This document shows positions 18,064 through 27,294 of a DNA stretch of 64,000 nucleotides, in pieces. Under the pieces are notes generated by a model, which had not been told where the DNA came from, ran no database searches, and saw nothing but the letters and a program-made list of their open reading frames with translations. The stretch's first letter is position 1. Each line of letters begins with the position of its first letter. The DNA is taken from positions 1-64,000 of the forward strand of contig NZ_PIPI01000007.1 in assembly GCF_003987315.1 (NCBI RefSeq), given 5' to 3'. Position numbers and translations under genes: made by a program. The DNA comes from Aliidiomarina haloalkalitolerans (GTDB lineage Bacteria; Pseudomonadota; Gammaproteobacteria; Enterobacterales; Alteromonadaceae).

Positions 18064-20238
18064 ATGGACGTTTCTTACCTACTCGATGGCCTCAACGATC
18101 GCCAGCGTGATGCGGTGAGTGCTGGTGAGCAAGACATGTTAGTGCTCGCTGGGGCTGGTAGTGGGAAAACCCGGGTCTTAGTGCACCGAATTGCTTGGCT
18201 AATTCAAGTTATGAACGCCTCTCCGCTATCGATATTAGCGGTGACGTTTACTAACAAGGCCGCTGCAGAAATGCGTGGTCGGGTCGAAAAGTTACTTGGT
18301 CGCGATGTCCGCCACATGTGGATCGGCACGTTTCACGGTCTTGCTCATCGCTTACTGCGCGCTCATTACCAAGATGCAGGGTTACCGCAGAATTTCCAGA
18401 TTATCGATAGCGATGATCAGCAACGGTTACTGAAACGCACGATCAAGGCGCTGAATTTAGACGACAAGCAATGGCCTGCAAAGCAAGCTGCATGGTATAT
18501 CAATGCCAAGAAAGACGATGGCTTGCGGCCTCAGCACATTGATACCTACGACCCAACCGAAAAAACCCAGCTGCAAATTTATACCGCCTATCAAGAGGCT
18601 TGTGATCGCTCTGGACTCGTTGATTTTGCTGAGTTACTGCTGCGCGCCCACGAACTACTGCGTGATAATCGCCATGTTCGCGAACATTACCAACGCCGCT
18701 TCCGACATATCTTGGTCGACGAGTTTCAAGACACCAACCAAATTCAGTATGCCTGGGTGCGATTACTGGCGGGTCAGCAAAATAATGTGACGATTGTCGG
18801 CGATGACGATCAGTCGATTTACGGTTGGCGCGGCGCCCAAGTTGAAAACTTGCAGCATTTTTTGCGCGACTTTCCACAAGCGCAAACCATTCGCCTTGAG
18901 CAAAATTATCGTTCCACGGCGACTATCCTGAAAGCGGCGAACCAGGTGATTGCCAATAACAGTGACCGTCTTGGTAAAGATCTCTGGACTGAGGGCAATG
19001 ACGGTGAGCAAATTTCTTTGTACGCGGCGTTCAATGAGCAAGACGAGGCGCGCTATATCGTCAGTCAAATTGTGCGCTGGCGTGATCAAGGTGGTGCATT
19101 GAGTGATGTCGCTATTCTATATCGCAACAACGCGCAGTCGCGAGTGCTGGAAGAAGGCCTACTTTACGCCAGCATTCCGTATCGGATTTATGGTGGTTTA
19201 CGCTTCTTTGATCGGCAAGAAGTCAAAGACGCCGTGGCTTACTTGCGCTTGCTGAGTAATCGCCGCGACGACGCAGCCTTTGAACGGGTGGTGAACACGC
19301 CAAGCCGTGGCATTGGTGAGCGCTCATTGGGGCTTATTCGCGACTATGCACGCAGTCAGCAGTTACCCATGTGGTTTGCAGCGCAGGCAATGGTGAACGA
19401 TGCCATTCTGAGTGGTCGGGCAAAGAGCGCTGTTGCCGGTTTTCTCGATTTAATTAATCAGCTCGACCAAGACTGTTTTGAGTTGCCGCTCGGCAAACAA
19501 ACTCACAAAGTACTGCAAGGTAGTGGCTTGTTAGCCATGTACGAAGCTGAAAAAAGCGACAAAGCGGAAACACGTGTAGAAAACTTGAAAGAACTAGTCA
19601 GTGCCACGGAAACCTTTTCCCCGACCGGCGACGAGGACTTATCGCCGTTAGCTGAGTTTCTTGCGCATGCGGCTTTAGAGTCGGGCGAGGAGCAAGCGGA
19701 CGCTCATCAAGACGCCGTGCAGTTAATGACGTTACATAGTGCGAAAGGGCTCGAGTTCCCTTTGGTGTTTATGACGGGCATGGAAGAAGGGACGTTCCCA
19801 TCGCAAATGTCAGTGGGAGAGCCTGGTCGTCTCGAGGAAGAGCGCCGACTGTGCTACGTGGGCATGACCCGAGCGATGGAAAAGCTCATTTTAACCTATG
19901 CGGAAAGCCGGCGACTTTATGGCCAAGAAAACTTTCATCGGCCGAGTCGGTTTATTGCCGAGCTGCCCCCAGAAAGCATTCAAGAAGTGCGTGTTCAAAC
20001 TCGGGTGCAACAGCCGCAAGCAACGCGTAGTCGGTTCCATACTGGCGCCTCGCACGAGTCCTTCGTACAAACAGGCTACCAGTTGGGTCAGCGGGTATTG
20101 CACCAAACCTTTGGTGAGGGCACCGTATTAAACTACGAGGGCACGGGTGCCCAAAGTCGCATTCAAGTGAACTTTGATGACGTTGGCAGCAAGTGGTTGA
20201 TGGTTGCGTACGCCAAGCTCACGCCGCTCAATGGTTAA
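18064..20238 (+). CDS. uvrD: DNA helicase II UvrD
   Basis: UvrD is a 3'-5' superfamily 1A helicase for nucleotide excision repair and mismatch repair. The product is 724 aa. The Walker A motif GAGSGKT is at 30-36, followed by FTNKAAAEMRGR, GTFHGLAHRLLR, DEFQDTN near 219, GDDDQSIYGWRGA, QNYRST, TLHSAKGLEF and a motif VI around LCYVGMTRA. The C-terminal Tudor-like domain is at about 668-724. A CGGAG ribosome site precedes the ATG. It is under a LexA-box promoter of its own. The stop overlaps that of convergent rarD. Confidence 0.97.
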   Translation: MDVSYLLDGLNDRQRDAVSAGEQDMLVLAGAGSGKTRVLVHRIAWLIQVMNASPLSILAVTFTNKAAAEMRGRVEKLLGRDVRHMWIGTFHGLAHRLLRAHYQDAGLPQNFQIIDSDDQQRLLKRTIKALNLDDKQWPAKQAAWYINAKKDDGLRPQHIDTYDPTEKTQLQIYTAYQEACDRSGLVDFAELLLRAHELLRDNRHVREHYQRRFRHILVDEFQDTNQIQYAWVRLLAGQQNNVTIVGDDDQSIYGWRGAQVENLQHFLRDFPQAQTIRLEQNYRSTATILKAANQVIANNSDRLGKDLWTEGNDGEQISLYAAFNEQDEARYIVSQIVRWRDQGGALSDVAILYRNNAQSRVLEEGLLYASIPYRIYGGLRFFDRQEVKDAVAYLRLLSNRRDDAAFERVVNTPSRGIGERSLGLIRDYARSQQLPMWFAAQAMVNDAILSGRAKSAVAGFLDLINQLDQDCFELPLGKQTHKVLQGSGLLAMYEAEKSDKAETRVENLKELVSATETFSPTGDEDLSPLAEFLAHAALESGEEQADAHQDAVQLMTLHSAKGLEFPLVFMTGMEEGTFPSQMSVGEPGRLEEERRLCYVGMTRAMEKLILTYAESRRLYGQENFHRPSRFIAELPPESIQEVRVQTRVQQPQATRSRFHTGASHESFVQTGYQLGQRVLHQTFGEGTVLNYEGTGAQSRIQVNFDDVGSKWLMVAYAKLTPLNG

Positions 20239-21194
20239 TGGCTACTTGTTTTTTCAGCGCTGGCAATAACACGTGCCGCTTGTCTGACTTGGCGGTGCGT
20301 GCGCATAGCGTCATAGCTATACAGCGCTAGCGCCGTCCAAATCATCACGAAGGTAATGAGCTTGTCGGCGGAGAGCGGTTCGCCGTACAAGAATACCGCC
20401 AAGATAAACATTAAACTTGGCGCAATGTACTGGAAAAAGCCTAACGTCGAGTAACGAATCCGCTTTGCTGCACCGGTAAAAAATAACAAGGGTACCGTGG
20501 TTATAATCCCAGCAAAGACAAGCAAGCTATTCAGTTGCCAGGTGTTGGCAAGTAGGTTGCTGGCGTCACTATTGGCGAAACCAATAAAATAAACCAGCAT
20601 GAGTGGTAACAGTAAAACCACTTCAAGAAACAGCCCCGTCAGCGAGTCAAACGGTAGCTTTTTACGAATTGCGCCATAAGTCGCAAACGAGCTCGCAAGC
20701 ACTAAGGCTATCCAAGGTACCGACCCAAAAGTAATGATTTGTACCGCAACCCCAGTAATCGCTAATCCAATCGCATACAGTTGCAACCGGCGGAGACGTT
20801 CGGCAAAGAACAGTACGCCAATGGCGACATTGAGTAACGGATTAATGTAATAGCCCAAACTGGCGTCAAGAATATGATCATTCGCCACAGCCCAAATAAA
20901 CAGCAGCCAATTTAAGCCGATTAGCACAGCTGCAAGGGCCAGAAGAAGTAATTGTTTCGGTGACCGCAAGGCAACCATGACTTGGCGAATTTTGCCACTT
21001 GCAAACAACAACACCAGCAGAAAAAAGAATGCCCAGAGAATCCGGTGAGTGAGAATTTCAAGTGCCGGCACGAAAGCCACCGCTTTGAAGTATATGGGAG
21101 CGAAACCCCAAATGCCGTAAGCGGCAAGAGCAAAAAGAACACCTTGGCGGGTTTGCGTGTCAGCTGTGGTCAAGGCTTGCCTCTTCAAAGTCAA
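20235..21194 (-). CDS. rarD: RarD-type EamA-family transporter
   Basis: This is a 319-aa integral membrane protein of the drug/metabolite transporter superfamily with about ten predicted helices. The N-terminal part QGVLFALAAYGIWGFAPIYFK is the RarD signature. E. coli RarD is linked to chloramphenicol sensitivity, but its substrate is not known. It is convergent with uvrD (stop codons overlap), and its start lies 8 bases after the stop of the upstream thioesterase gene on the same strand. Confidence 0.88.
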   Translation of the reverse strand: MTLKRQALTTADTQTRQGVLFALAAYGIWGFAPIYFKAVAFVPALEILTHRILWAFFFLLVLLFASGKIRQVMVALRSPKQLLLLALAAVLIGLNWLLFIWAVANDHILDASLGYYINPLLNVAIGVLFFAERLRRLQLYAIGLAITGVAVQIITFGSVPWIALVLASSFATYGAIRKKLPFDSLTGLFLEVVLLLPLMLVYFIGFANSDASNLLANTWQLNSLLVFAGIITTVPLLFFTGAAKRIRYSTLGFFQYIAPSLMFILAVFLYGEPLSADKLITFVMIWTALALYSYDAMRTHRQVRQAARVIASAEKTSSH

Positions 21195-21202
21195 ATGTAA
21201 AA

Positions 21203-21661
21203 TTAACCGACGATATAAGTGCCCGTGCCAAAAGCAATGAGCATGCCGTCTTCGTTGTGCATTTCCATGCGTGCAACGGCCACTTTGTTACCCGAGCGAA
21301 TAATGGTTGCAGTGGCAATAAACTCTTGGCCGCGGCCTGGGCGCACATAGTCGACCCGCAAATCAATTGTGCCGCAGCGTGAAATACGCTCGACGACTTT
21401 CTCTAAGGACGCATCGTCGCTGAGTTTGTCGATGACACTTGCCATAATCACGACACCACCAGCAGTGTCGAGAGCAGTTGCCGTCACGCCACCATGGAGA
21501 ATTTGCATGGGCGAGTTACCAATTAGTGATTCTTTCCAGTGAAAGCGCACTTCCGATTGCTGACTATTAAATTGCGTTACCTCGATGCCAAGATCTTTTT
21601 GAAAAGGGATCTTTTCATTCATAAAGGCTGAAATTTGCTCAATTATCGCTGATCGGGTCAT
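21203..21661 (-). CDS. yigI: Hotdog-fold thioesterase, YigI type
   Basis: This is a 152-aa hotdog-fold protein from the ATG at 21661 (MTRSAIIEQISAFMNEKIPF). It shows the acyl-CoA thioesterase signature LHGGVTATALDTAGGVVIM (about 79-97) and a C-terminal strand VARMEMHNEDG. E. coli YigI lies in the same rarD-recQ neighbourhood and acts as a medium/long-chain acyl-CoA thioesterase. The longer open frame starting at 21805 reads through the divergent recQ start and is not credible. The preferred substrate here is unknown. Confidence 0.85.
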   Translation of the reverse strand: MTRSAIIEQISAFMNEKIPFQKDLGIEVTQFNSQQSEVRFHWKESLIGNSPMQILHGGVTATALDTAGGVVIMASVIDKLSDDASLEKVVERISRCGTIDLRVDYVRPGRGQEFIATATIIRSGNKVAVARMEMHNEDGMLIAFGTGTYIVG

Positions 21662-21738
21662 AACTGCATGGTCATCTGTGGTCGGGACACATACAATAGA
21701 GAGCAACCCACTGACAGTCAACGTCGTAAAGGAAAATC

Positions 21739-23583
21739 GTGAGTCAAATTGGTACGCAAGCAGAATTAGTCCGTGCGGATCAGCCCGCAAACATTGCTGC
21801 AGCACGAACGTTGCTGGCTGATATCTTCGGTTATAGCGACTTCCGATTTGGCCAAGAAGCGATCATTTCCAGCGTGCTTGAAGGGCGTGATACGTTAGCT
21901 CTGCTACCGACCGGAGCAGGCAAGTCATTATGCTACCAGCTTCCCGCATTGCTACTTCCAGGTTTGACCATTGTTATTTCGCCGTTGGTGTCACTAATGG
22001 ACGACCAAGTTGCCGCTTTACGTGAAGTCGGGTTGCCAGCCGCGGCAATTCATAGTGGCCTGAGTTCACCTGAAGTTGCCGAGACCTTTCATCAGCTGAA
22101 TTGCGACCAAATTAAGGTTTTGTACTTAGCACCCGAGCGTTTATTACAAAATAGCTTTTTGCAGCGTTTGCAGTCGTTGAACGTTAGCATTATTGCTGTT
22201 GATGAGGCGCACTGTATCTCCCAATGGGGTCACGACTTTCGGCCTGAGTATGGGCAACTGGGGCAAATTCGCGAACGACTGCCAAATACGCCGGTTTTAG
22301 CTCTAACTGCGACAGCCGATGCAGTGACTCGCCATGACATTATCGAGCGTTTGCAGTTGCGCGACCCGGAGCTGATTCAAGGCTCGTTTGATCGGCCAAA
22401 TATTCGTTACTTGGTACAAGAGAAATACAAACCTCGAGTACAGGTTCTGCAATATGTGAAGCGCCAACGTGGCGCGTCTGGAATTATCTATTGTGGCAGC
22501 CGCAAGCGTACTGAAGAGCTCGCCGAAGCACTCATGCGCGATGGTATTCGCGCCGCACCCTACCATGCTGGTTTGCCCCATGAAACACGAGCGCAAACCT
22601 TACGTGGCTTCATTCGTGATGACATCGATGTAGTGGTAGCGACCGTGGCGTTTGGGATGGGTATTAATAAACCCAACGTTCGTTTTGTCATTCATTACGA
22701 TATCCCCCGCAGTGTGGAAGCGTACTACCAAGAAACCGGCCGTGCTGGTCGTGATGGTGCGCCCGCCGAAGCCTTGCTGCTTTTTGATCCAAGCGATGCT
22801 GCCTGGATTTGGAAAATTCTTGATGAACAAGATGACACGCCACAATTGCGGGTGGAAAAGCAAAAGTTCTCAGCGATGAATTCGTTCGCAGAAGCGCAAA
22901 CCTGCCGCCGAGTCGTGCTGCTCAATTACTTCAATGAATACCGCGAGAAGAACTGCGGTAACTGTGATGTCTGTATCCAACCTCCGCGTCAGTACGACGG
23001 CACGATAGACGCGCAAAAAGCGCTCAGTTGTGTGTATCGCACCGGTCAGCAATTTGGCATCAATCACGTGGTGGAAGTATTACGTGGCGCCCAAACGCAA
23101 AAACTAAAGCAGCTTGGTCATGATCAGCTTTCGACGTTTGGTATCGGACAGGATCATTCGGCAGAATATTGGGTTTCGATTCTGCGCCAACTGATTCACC
23201 GAGGCTTGCTCGTGCAAGATATTCGTCGCCATAGTGCCCTGGTACTCACCGAAGAGGCGCGCCCTATTTTACGTGGCGACATTGCGCTGACACTCGCGGT
23301 TCCGCGGGTCGGTACAACCGTGCAAATGGAAAGCGTGGTTGAACGCGGACAGCATGATAAAGCGCTATTTCGTCGTCTGAAGCGCTTGCGTAAAGCCATT
23401 GCAGAGCAGGAAGAAAAACCACCTTATGTCGTTTTTAGCGATATGACGTTACAAGAAATGTCATTGTTGTTGCCGACAACCCGAGCCGAAATGCTGAATA
23501 TCTCTGGCGTGGGTCATGTGAAGCTTGAACGTTATGCCGACGCTTTTATTGTTGAGATAAAAGATTATTTATCGACCAATTAA
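21739..23583 (+). CDS. recQ: ATP-dependent DNA helicase RecQ
   Basis: RecQ is a 3'-5' DNA helicase for recombination and repair of stalled forks. The product is 614 aa from a GTG start preceded by AAGGA at 6 bases. Walker [16 protein letters not shown] is near 56-69, DEAH is in [15 protein letters not shown], motif VI is [10 protein letters not shown]. The zinc-binding site has cysteines in [10 protein letters not shown] and NCGNCDVC. A winged-helix domain and a C-terminal HRDC domain (about 530-610) complete the standard full-length form. Confidence 0.97.
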   Translation: MSQIGTQAELVRADQPANIAAARTLLADIFGYSDFRFGQEAIISSVLEGRDTLALLPTGAGKSLCYQLPALLLPGLTIVISPLVSLMDDQVAALREVGLPAAAIHSGLSSPEVAETFHQLNCDQIKVLYLAPERLLQNSFLQRLQSLNVSIIAVDEAHCISQWGHDFRPEYGQLGQIRERLPNTPVLALTATADAVTRHDIIERLQLRDPELIQGSFDRPNIRYLVQEKYKPRVQVLQYVKRQRGASGIIYCGSRKRTEELAEALMRDGIRAAPYHAGLPHETRAQTLRGFIRDDIDVVVATVAFGMGINKPNVRFVIHYDIPRSVEAYYQETGRAGRDGAPAEALLLFDPSDAAWIWKILDEQDDTPQLRVEKQKFSAMNSFAEAQTCRRVVLLNYFNEYREKNCGNCDVCIQPPRQYDGTIDAQKALSCVYRTGQQFGINHVVEVLRGAQTQKLKQLGHDQLSTFGIGQDHSAEYWVSILRQLIHRGLLVQDIRRHSALVLTEEARPILRGDIALTLAVPRVGTTVQMESVVERGQHDKALFRRLKRLRKAIAEQEEKPPYVVFSDMTLQEMSLLLPTTRAEMLNISGVGHVKLERYADAFIVEIKDYLSTN

Positions 23584-23611
23584 TGATAGACAGTGTAACA
23601 ACATTGAAAAG

Positions 23612-23629
23612 TTGTAAATAATTTGTCAT
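23612..23629 (+). promoter_or_regulatory. Pho-box-like repeat 3 (overlaps -35)
   Basis: TTGTAAA-TAAT-TTGTCAT consists of two heptamers with an 11-bp repeat, resembling the PhoB half site CTGTCAT. The second heptamer overlaps the -35 of the promoter at 23623-23650. It is the weakest of the three boxes. Confidence 0.5.
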
Positions 23630-23650
23630 CTAGCGTGATTAAACTATAAT
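23623..23650 (+). promoter_or_regulatory. Promoter candidate for the Oar-like receptor
   Basis: TTGTCA (23623-23628) and a perfect TATAAT (23645-23650) are 16 bp apart, giving a near-consensus sigma70 promoter about 200 bp before the receptor start. Whether this or a site near the downstream Pho-box-like repeats is the regulated start cannot be decided from sequence. Confidence 0.55.
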
Positions 23651-23720
23651 CAAAACTGTTATATTCGAATTACAAAAAGACAACAAAAAAGAGGCAAATT
23701 TGTGCAAAAAAGCAATGAAA

Positions 23721-23738
23721 CTGTCACTAATTTGTCAT
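23721..23738 (+). promoter_or_regulatory. Pho box 1 (PhoB site candidate)
   Basis: CTGTCAC-TAAT-TTGTCAT fits the Pho box layout: two CTGTCAT-like heptamers separated by an AT-rich tetramer, repeat length 11 bp. Only the first base of the second heptamer and the last base of the first differ from CTGTCAT. Confidence 0.65.
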
Positions 23739-23763
23739 AGAATACGCGCGTTTCGTTTTGGCG

Positions 23764-23781
23764 TTGTCATCGATTTGTCAC
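23764..23781 (+). promoter_or_regulatory. Pho box 2 (PhoB site candidate)
   Basis: TTGTCAT-CGAT-TTGTCAC again gives two CTGTCAT-like heptamers with 11-bp repeat length. It starts 43 bp after Pho box 1, about four helical turns, so both boxes face the same side of the DNA. Confidence 0.6.
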
Positions 23782-23854
23782 AAATCGTTGGTAACGTAAC
23801 GCGTCCAAAGCTTTTTAGAAAACTCTCACACACTAACTATGCAGGAAAATTGGC

Positions 23855-26800
23855 ATGACTAAGACGACGAAACTGACCCGCATCGCTGCGGCAGTAGCGC
23901 TTACGTTGGGTATGTCTGGTGTAGCAATGGCGGAAACAGCTTCCTCTATGCGCGGCCAGATCGTTGGACCACAAGGTGAAGTGGTTGCAAATACTCGCGT
24001 AATCATCCAGCACGTTCCATCAGGCACCGTAACGACAGTAAACACCAACAACCAAGGTATCTTTACCGCTTCTGGTTTGCGTGTTGGCGGTCCTTACATC
24101 GTAATCATCGATTCAGAAGTATACGAAGGTAAAACCCTGGAAGACATCTTCCTGCAGTTGGGTGACCAGTATCGCTTAAGCGCTCAGTTAGACGAGCGTC
24201 GTGAGCAGTACGAGCGTATTACTGTAACTGGTCGTGCAATTAACACGACATCGTTACAAGCAGGTTCTTCAAGCACCTGGGGCGCACAAGAAATTCAAAA
24301 CATGCCAGCGTTTGACCGCGACCTGAAAGACGTCGTTCGTCAAAACCCATTGGCAACTGATTTAGGTGACGATAACCGTTCATTAACTGTTGGTGGTAAC
24401 AACCCACGTTACAACAGCATCACGGTTGACGGTATCGGCCAAAACGATGACTTTGGTTTGAACTCAGGTGGTTATCCAACGAACCGTTCACCAATTTCAA
24501 TCGACGCAATTGAGCAGGTCTCAATTCAGTCAGTACCTTTCAACGCTCGTTACAGTGGCTTCGCTGGCGCGCGTATCAACGCAGTAACGCGTTCAGGTAC
24601 CAACGAATTCCGTGGCTCAGTGTTCTATGAGTTCGCCAATGACTCAATGGCCGGCAATCCAAAAGCTAGCCGTTATCAGAAAGGCGCTAATCGCCCGAAC
24701 CTAGACTACAAAGAAGTGACCTACGGTTTCAGCTTAGGTGGTCCAATCATTCAAGACCGTTTGTTCTTCTTCGTTAACTACGAAAACTATGAAGAACCAA
24801 CGTCAATCGGCCAAGGCCCTGCAGGCTCAAGCGCTGTTGAAACCAAGAACATCGACCCAAGCGTGATTACTCGCGTACAGAATATCGCACGCGACGTGTA
24901 TGGCGTTGACGCGGGTGACTGGAATGTTCAACCAGAGCAAAAAGACGAGAAAGTCCTCGTTAAATTGGACTGGAATATCAACAACGACCACCGTGCTTCA
25001 TTCACGTATCAGCGTGCTGAAGATGCGGCAGCAAACAACACCTTAACCGGTGGTTTGACTAACTTAAACTTGAACTCACATTGGTATGCTCGTACTCAGA
25101 AAATGGATAACTTTGCATTACAAGTTTATTCAAACTGGACGAACAACTTCAGCACTGAGTTCAAAGCATCTGTGAAAGATGTATCGACAGGTCAAGACCC
25201 AATGCTCGGCCGTAACTTCGGTCAAGTTCAAGTTCGTTTTACTGCGGACGAGAACCCTGCGGGTAATGCTGGTCAAATCAACATCGGTCCAGACCGTTCA
25301 CGTCATGCGAACAGCTTAGAAACCACCACAACTGAACTTCAGTTGCACGGTGAGTATCTGTGGGGCGCGCACCAAACGCAATTTGGTATCGAGCACCAAA
25401 CCATCGACGTATTCAACGAATTCGTTCAGGATTCTTTGGGTAGCTTCGTATTTTTAAGCCTTGCAGACTTTGAAAACCGTTTTGCGGATCAAATTTCTTA
25501 CCAGAACGCCTTCACCAACAATGTTGCTGACGGTGCTGCAAACTTCAAATACGGTAGCACGTCTCTCTACATCCAAGACACTTGGGATGTGAACTGGGAC
25601 CTGACCTTAAGCTTCGGTTTACGTTACGAGCGCTTCAATTCTGATGATCGCCCAGCGTTTAACCAAAACTTCTTCGACCGTTATGGCTTCGAAAACACCA
25701 ACAACATGGACGGTTTAGACCTATTGTTGCCACGTTTCAGCTTTAACTATGAGTGGACTGACAACATCACTGTTCGTGGTGGCGCTGGTATGTTCTCTGG
25801 TGGTCGTCCAAACGTGTGGATTTCAAACGCTTACTCAAACGACGGTGTAACTATTGTTGCTGCGCCTACGTTACGTAACGTTGAAAATGCTGACATTACC
25901 AACGTTCCGCAGCAAATGCGTGATGCGTTACAAGCAGGTGACGGTAACACCACGCCTATCGATCCTAACTTCAAAATGCCATATGACACGCGTTACAGCT
26001 TAGCGATTGATTATAGCGACCTTGACTTAGGCTTCTTAGGTGAAGGCTGGTTTGCTTCAGCAGAAGTTATCTATACCAACAAAGACCGCGAAGTAGCATG
26101 GACTAACTTAGCGAAAGCGCCTTTGTTAGACGATAACGGTAACCAAGTTACTTCAGCGGGCGGTCGTCCATTGTATGTGAGCTGGGACCCATTAGCTGGC
26201 CCACGTCCTACAACTATCGGTGGCTTTAACACCAACCGTATGGATGTGTTGTTAACTAACGTTTCTGGCGGCCGTTCAATCGTGTCAACCTTAAGCTTAG
26301 GTAACAGCTGGGATAACGGTTTGAGCTTCCGTACAAGCTATACGAACCAAGACGTGAGAGACATCACTTCTGGTGGTTCGTCTACAGCTCACTCAAACTA
26401 CAACTTCCAAACTGCTATCGACAAGAACAACCCAACAGTTGGTCGTGCGTCATATGAAATCGAACACCGTTTCATGGCGTCATTGAACTACAACACTGAG
26501 TTGTTCGCGGGCTATCGTACCAACATTGGCTTGTTCTGGGATCGTACTTCAGGTCGTCCGTACAGCTATGCGTTGGATGCGTTTAACTTCCGTGGCTTCG
26601 GTGACGGTTCATCACAAGGTCTGTGGTCTTCAACTAACTACTTACCGTACATTCCTTCAGGTCCTAACGATCCAAACGTTCGTTACACTGGTGGCTTAAC
26701 GTACGAAGAGTTTGCTGGTTACTTAGAAGCTGCTAACTTGACTCAGTTCGCTGGTGGCTATGCTGTACGTAACGAAGGAAACCGTGGTCCTTGGAACACC

Positions 26801-27097
26801 AACCTTGACTTACGTATCGAGCAAGAAATCCCAGGCTTCATGAAAGGTCACAAAGGTGCGATTTACTTAGATATCCGCAACTTCTTGGCTCTGATTGACA
26901 ACACGAACCAACGCCACACTGTTAGCTTCTCTGACACCGGTGTTCGTTTAGCGTCAATCGGCATCGACCCAGAAACTGGACAGTACATCTACGGCCGTCC
27001 TTTCGGTGGCTTCGATGGCACTGGCGCTACTGCAACTCGTTTCAACGCGCGTGCGTCAACTTGGTCAGCGAAAATCGGTATCCGTTACCGTTTCTAA
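23855..27097 (+). CDS. Oar-like TonB-dependent outer-membrane receptor
   Basis: This is a 1080-aa outer-membrane transporter with a signal peptide cleaved after AMA (residue 26), a carboxypeptidase-regulatory-like beta domain (about 30-105), a TonB plug (about 115-235, with VGGNNPRYNSITVDG) and a large barrel ending in the aromatic WSAKIGIRYRF. That is the Oar type first described in Myxococcus and common in marine Alteromonadales. The substrate is not known from sequence. Codon use is highly biased (CGT, GGT, AAC, TTC), predicting very high expression. Three Pho-box-like repeats lie upstream, suggesting induction by phosphate limitation; transport of a phosphorylated compound, or secretion as proposed for Oar, would fit. 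A strong terminator follows. Confidence 0.92.
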   Translation: MTKTTKLTRIAAAVALTLGMSGVAMAETASSMRGQIVGPQGEVVANTRVIIQHVPSGTVTTVNTNNQGIFTASGLRVGGPYIVIIDSEVYEGKTLEDIFLQLGDQYRLSAQLDERREQYERITVTGRAINTTSLQAGSSSTWGAQEIQNMPAFDRDLKDVVRQNPLATDLGDDNRSLTVGGNNPRYNSITVDGIGQNDDFGLNSGGYPTNRSPISIDAIEQVSIQSVPFNARYSGFAGARINAVTRSGTNEFRGSVFYEFANDSMAGNPKASRYQKGANRPNLDYKEVTYGFSLGGPIIQDRLFFFVNYENYEEPTSIGQGPAGSSAVETKNIDPSVITRVQNIARDVYGVDAGDWNVQPEQKDEKVLVKLDWNINNDHRASFTYQRAEDAAANNTLTGGLTNLNLNSHWYARTQKMDNFALQVYSNWTNNFSTEFKASVKDVSTGQDPMLGRNFGQVQVRFTADENPAGNAGQINIGPDRSRHANSLETTTTELQLHGEYLWGAHQTQFGIEHQTIDVFNEFVQDSLGSFVFLSLADFENRFADQISYQNAFTNNVADGAANFKYGSTSLYIQDTWDVNWDLTLSFGLRYERFNSDDRPAFNQNFFDRYGFENTNNMDGLDLLLPRFSFNYEWTDNITVRGGAGMFSGGRPNVWISNAYSNDGVTIVAAPTLRNVENADITNVPQQMRDALQAGDGNTTPIDPNFKMPYDTRYSLAIDYSDLDLGFLGEGWFASAEVIYTNKDREVAWTNLAKAPLLDDNGNQVTSAGGRPLYVSWDPLAGPRPTTIGGFNTNRMDVLLTNVSGGRSIVSTLSLGNSWDNGLSFRTSYTNQDVRDITSGGSSTAHSNYNFQTAIDKNNPTVGRASYEIEHRFMASLNYNTELFAGYRTNIGLFWDRTSGRPYSYALDAFNFRGFGDGSSQGLWSSTNYLPYIPSGPNDPNVRYTGGLTYEEFAGYLEAANLTQFAGGYAVRNEGNRGPWNTNLDLRIEQEIPGFMKGHKGAIYLDIRNFLALIDNTNQRHTVSFSDTGVRLASIGIDPETGQYIYGRPFGGFDGTGATATRFNARASTWSAKIGIRYRF

Positions 27098-27126
27098 TCG
27101 CTTAACCAGTTAAGCAAGAGAACGAC

Positions 27127-27160
27127 AATCGGCCACTACTAGTTAGTGGCCGATTTTTTT
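27127..27160 (+). terminator. Terminator after the Oar-like receptor
   Basis: The stem AATCGGCCACT / AGTGGCCGATT with a short loop is followed by seven T residues. Confidence 0.9.
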
Positions 27161-27294
27161 GTTTTTAGAACGCCAATTAGCCAAAAGTCTAATCTGCTGC
27201 GTACTCAAACAATGCTATGTTAAAGAACGAACAAATTGATTAATGTGAGCAACGTCGGCAAGGAACGCGGGATCAACAACAAGAGAACTAACGC

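Noticed and set aside
27231-27260. CRP site upstream of cstA
   Set aside because: Only a TGTGA half site is seen, without a matching TCACA at the right spacing; not enough to call it.
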